DNA of 5,469 nucleotides from NCBI GenBank assembly GCA_902795555.1, contig CADBLV010000120.1:1-5469 (forward strand), given 5' to 3'. Numbering within the stretch: the stretch's first letter is position 1; the number at the start of each line of letters is the position of its first letter. This stretch comes from an uncultured Eubacteriales bacterium. GTDB lineage: Bacteria; Bacillota_A; Clostridia; Christensenellales; Aristaeellaceae. This document shows, in pieces, positions 5,439 to 5,469 of the stretch. A program made the translations under genes and the position numbers. The notes under the pieces are model-generated. The model was not told the DNA's origin and did not search any database. It saw only the letters and a list, made by a program, of their open reading frames with translations.

Positions 5439-5469
5439 GCGTCTTGCGGTTCGATTATAACCCGCCGGG

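Noticed and set aside
5446..5465. GGTTCGATT resembling a tRNA T-arm near the end.
   Set aside because: The flanking bases do not form a 5-bp T-stem around TTCGATT, and no acceptor, D or anticodon arm is visible.

Overview
The window looks like chromosomal DNA of an anaerobic member of the Bacillota, most likely a Clostridia-type gut or rumen bacterium. This is inferred from strong AAGGAGG-type ribosome sites, tight same-strand gene packing with GTG and ATG starts, a moderate to high GC content, and a GH94 phosphorylase of the cellobiose/chitobiose phosphorylase type. The genus cannot be fixed from this sequence. All recognisable genes lie on the + strand. There is no sign of a transposase, phage gene, CRISPR array, tRNA or rRNA.

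Bases 1-1712 hold the end of an ABC exporter operon: the last 39 codons of an ATP-binding subunit, then two different ABC-2-type membrane subunits of the DUF990 (ABC2_membrane_6) kind. The genes are translationally coupled: the first pair overlap by 4 bases, the second pair are 3 bases apart. Together they would form one heterodimeric ABC-2 transporter of unknown cargo.

Bases 1713-2108 are non-coding and are the most structured part of the window. A probable promoter (about 1877-1905) contains a LacI/CcpA-type operator-like palindrome. It is followed by a leader of about 200 bases carrying four tandem imperfect copies of a ~35-bp unit (1936-2076). Each copy is centred on a CGGAA/TTCCG inverted repeat, with two spacer versions that alternate. 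A strong ribosome binding site then leads into a 795-residue GH94 inverting phosphorylase (2109-4496), which would split a beta-linked disaccharide or short oligosaccharide with phosphate to give a sugar 1-phosphate. Its catalytic Asp and main active-site Arg/Asp residues are present, but a His that contacts phosphate in characterised relatives is Gln here.

A short spacer (4497-4591) carries a 13-bp exact copy of the leader-repeat core. It leads to trmO (4592-5254), the tRNA m6t6A37 methyltransferase, a housekeeping tRNA-modification gene unrelated to sugar use. The last 215 bases are non-coding: a small hairpin after trmO, a pair of 20-bp-spaced direct repeats, an A-rich tract, and a good promoter (5410-5438) reading out of the window into an unseen gene.

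The three blocks (exporter, phosphorylase, trmO) appear to be functionally independent. The phosphorylase seems to have its own regulated promoter and no sugar transporter, sugar-phosphate mutase or regulator gene inside the window.
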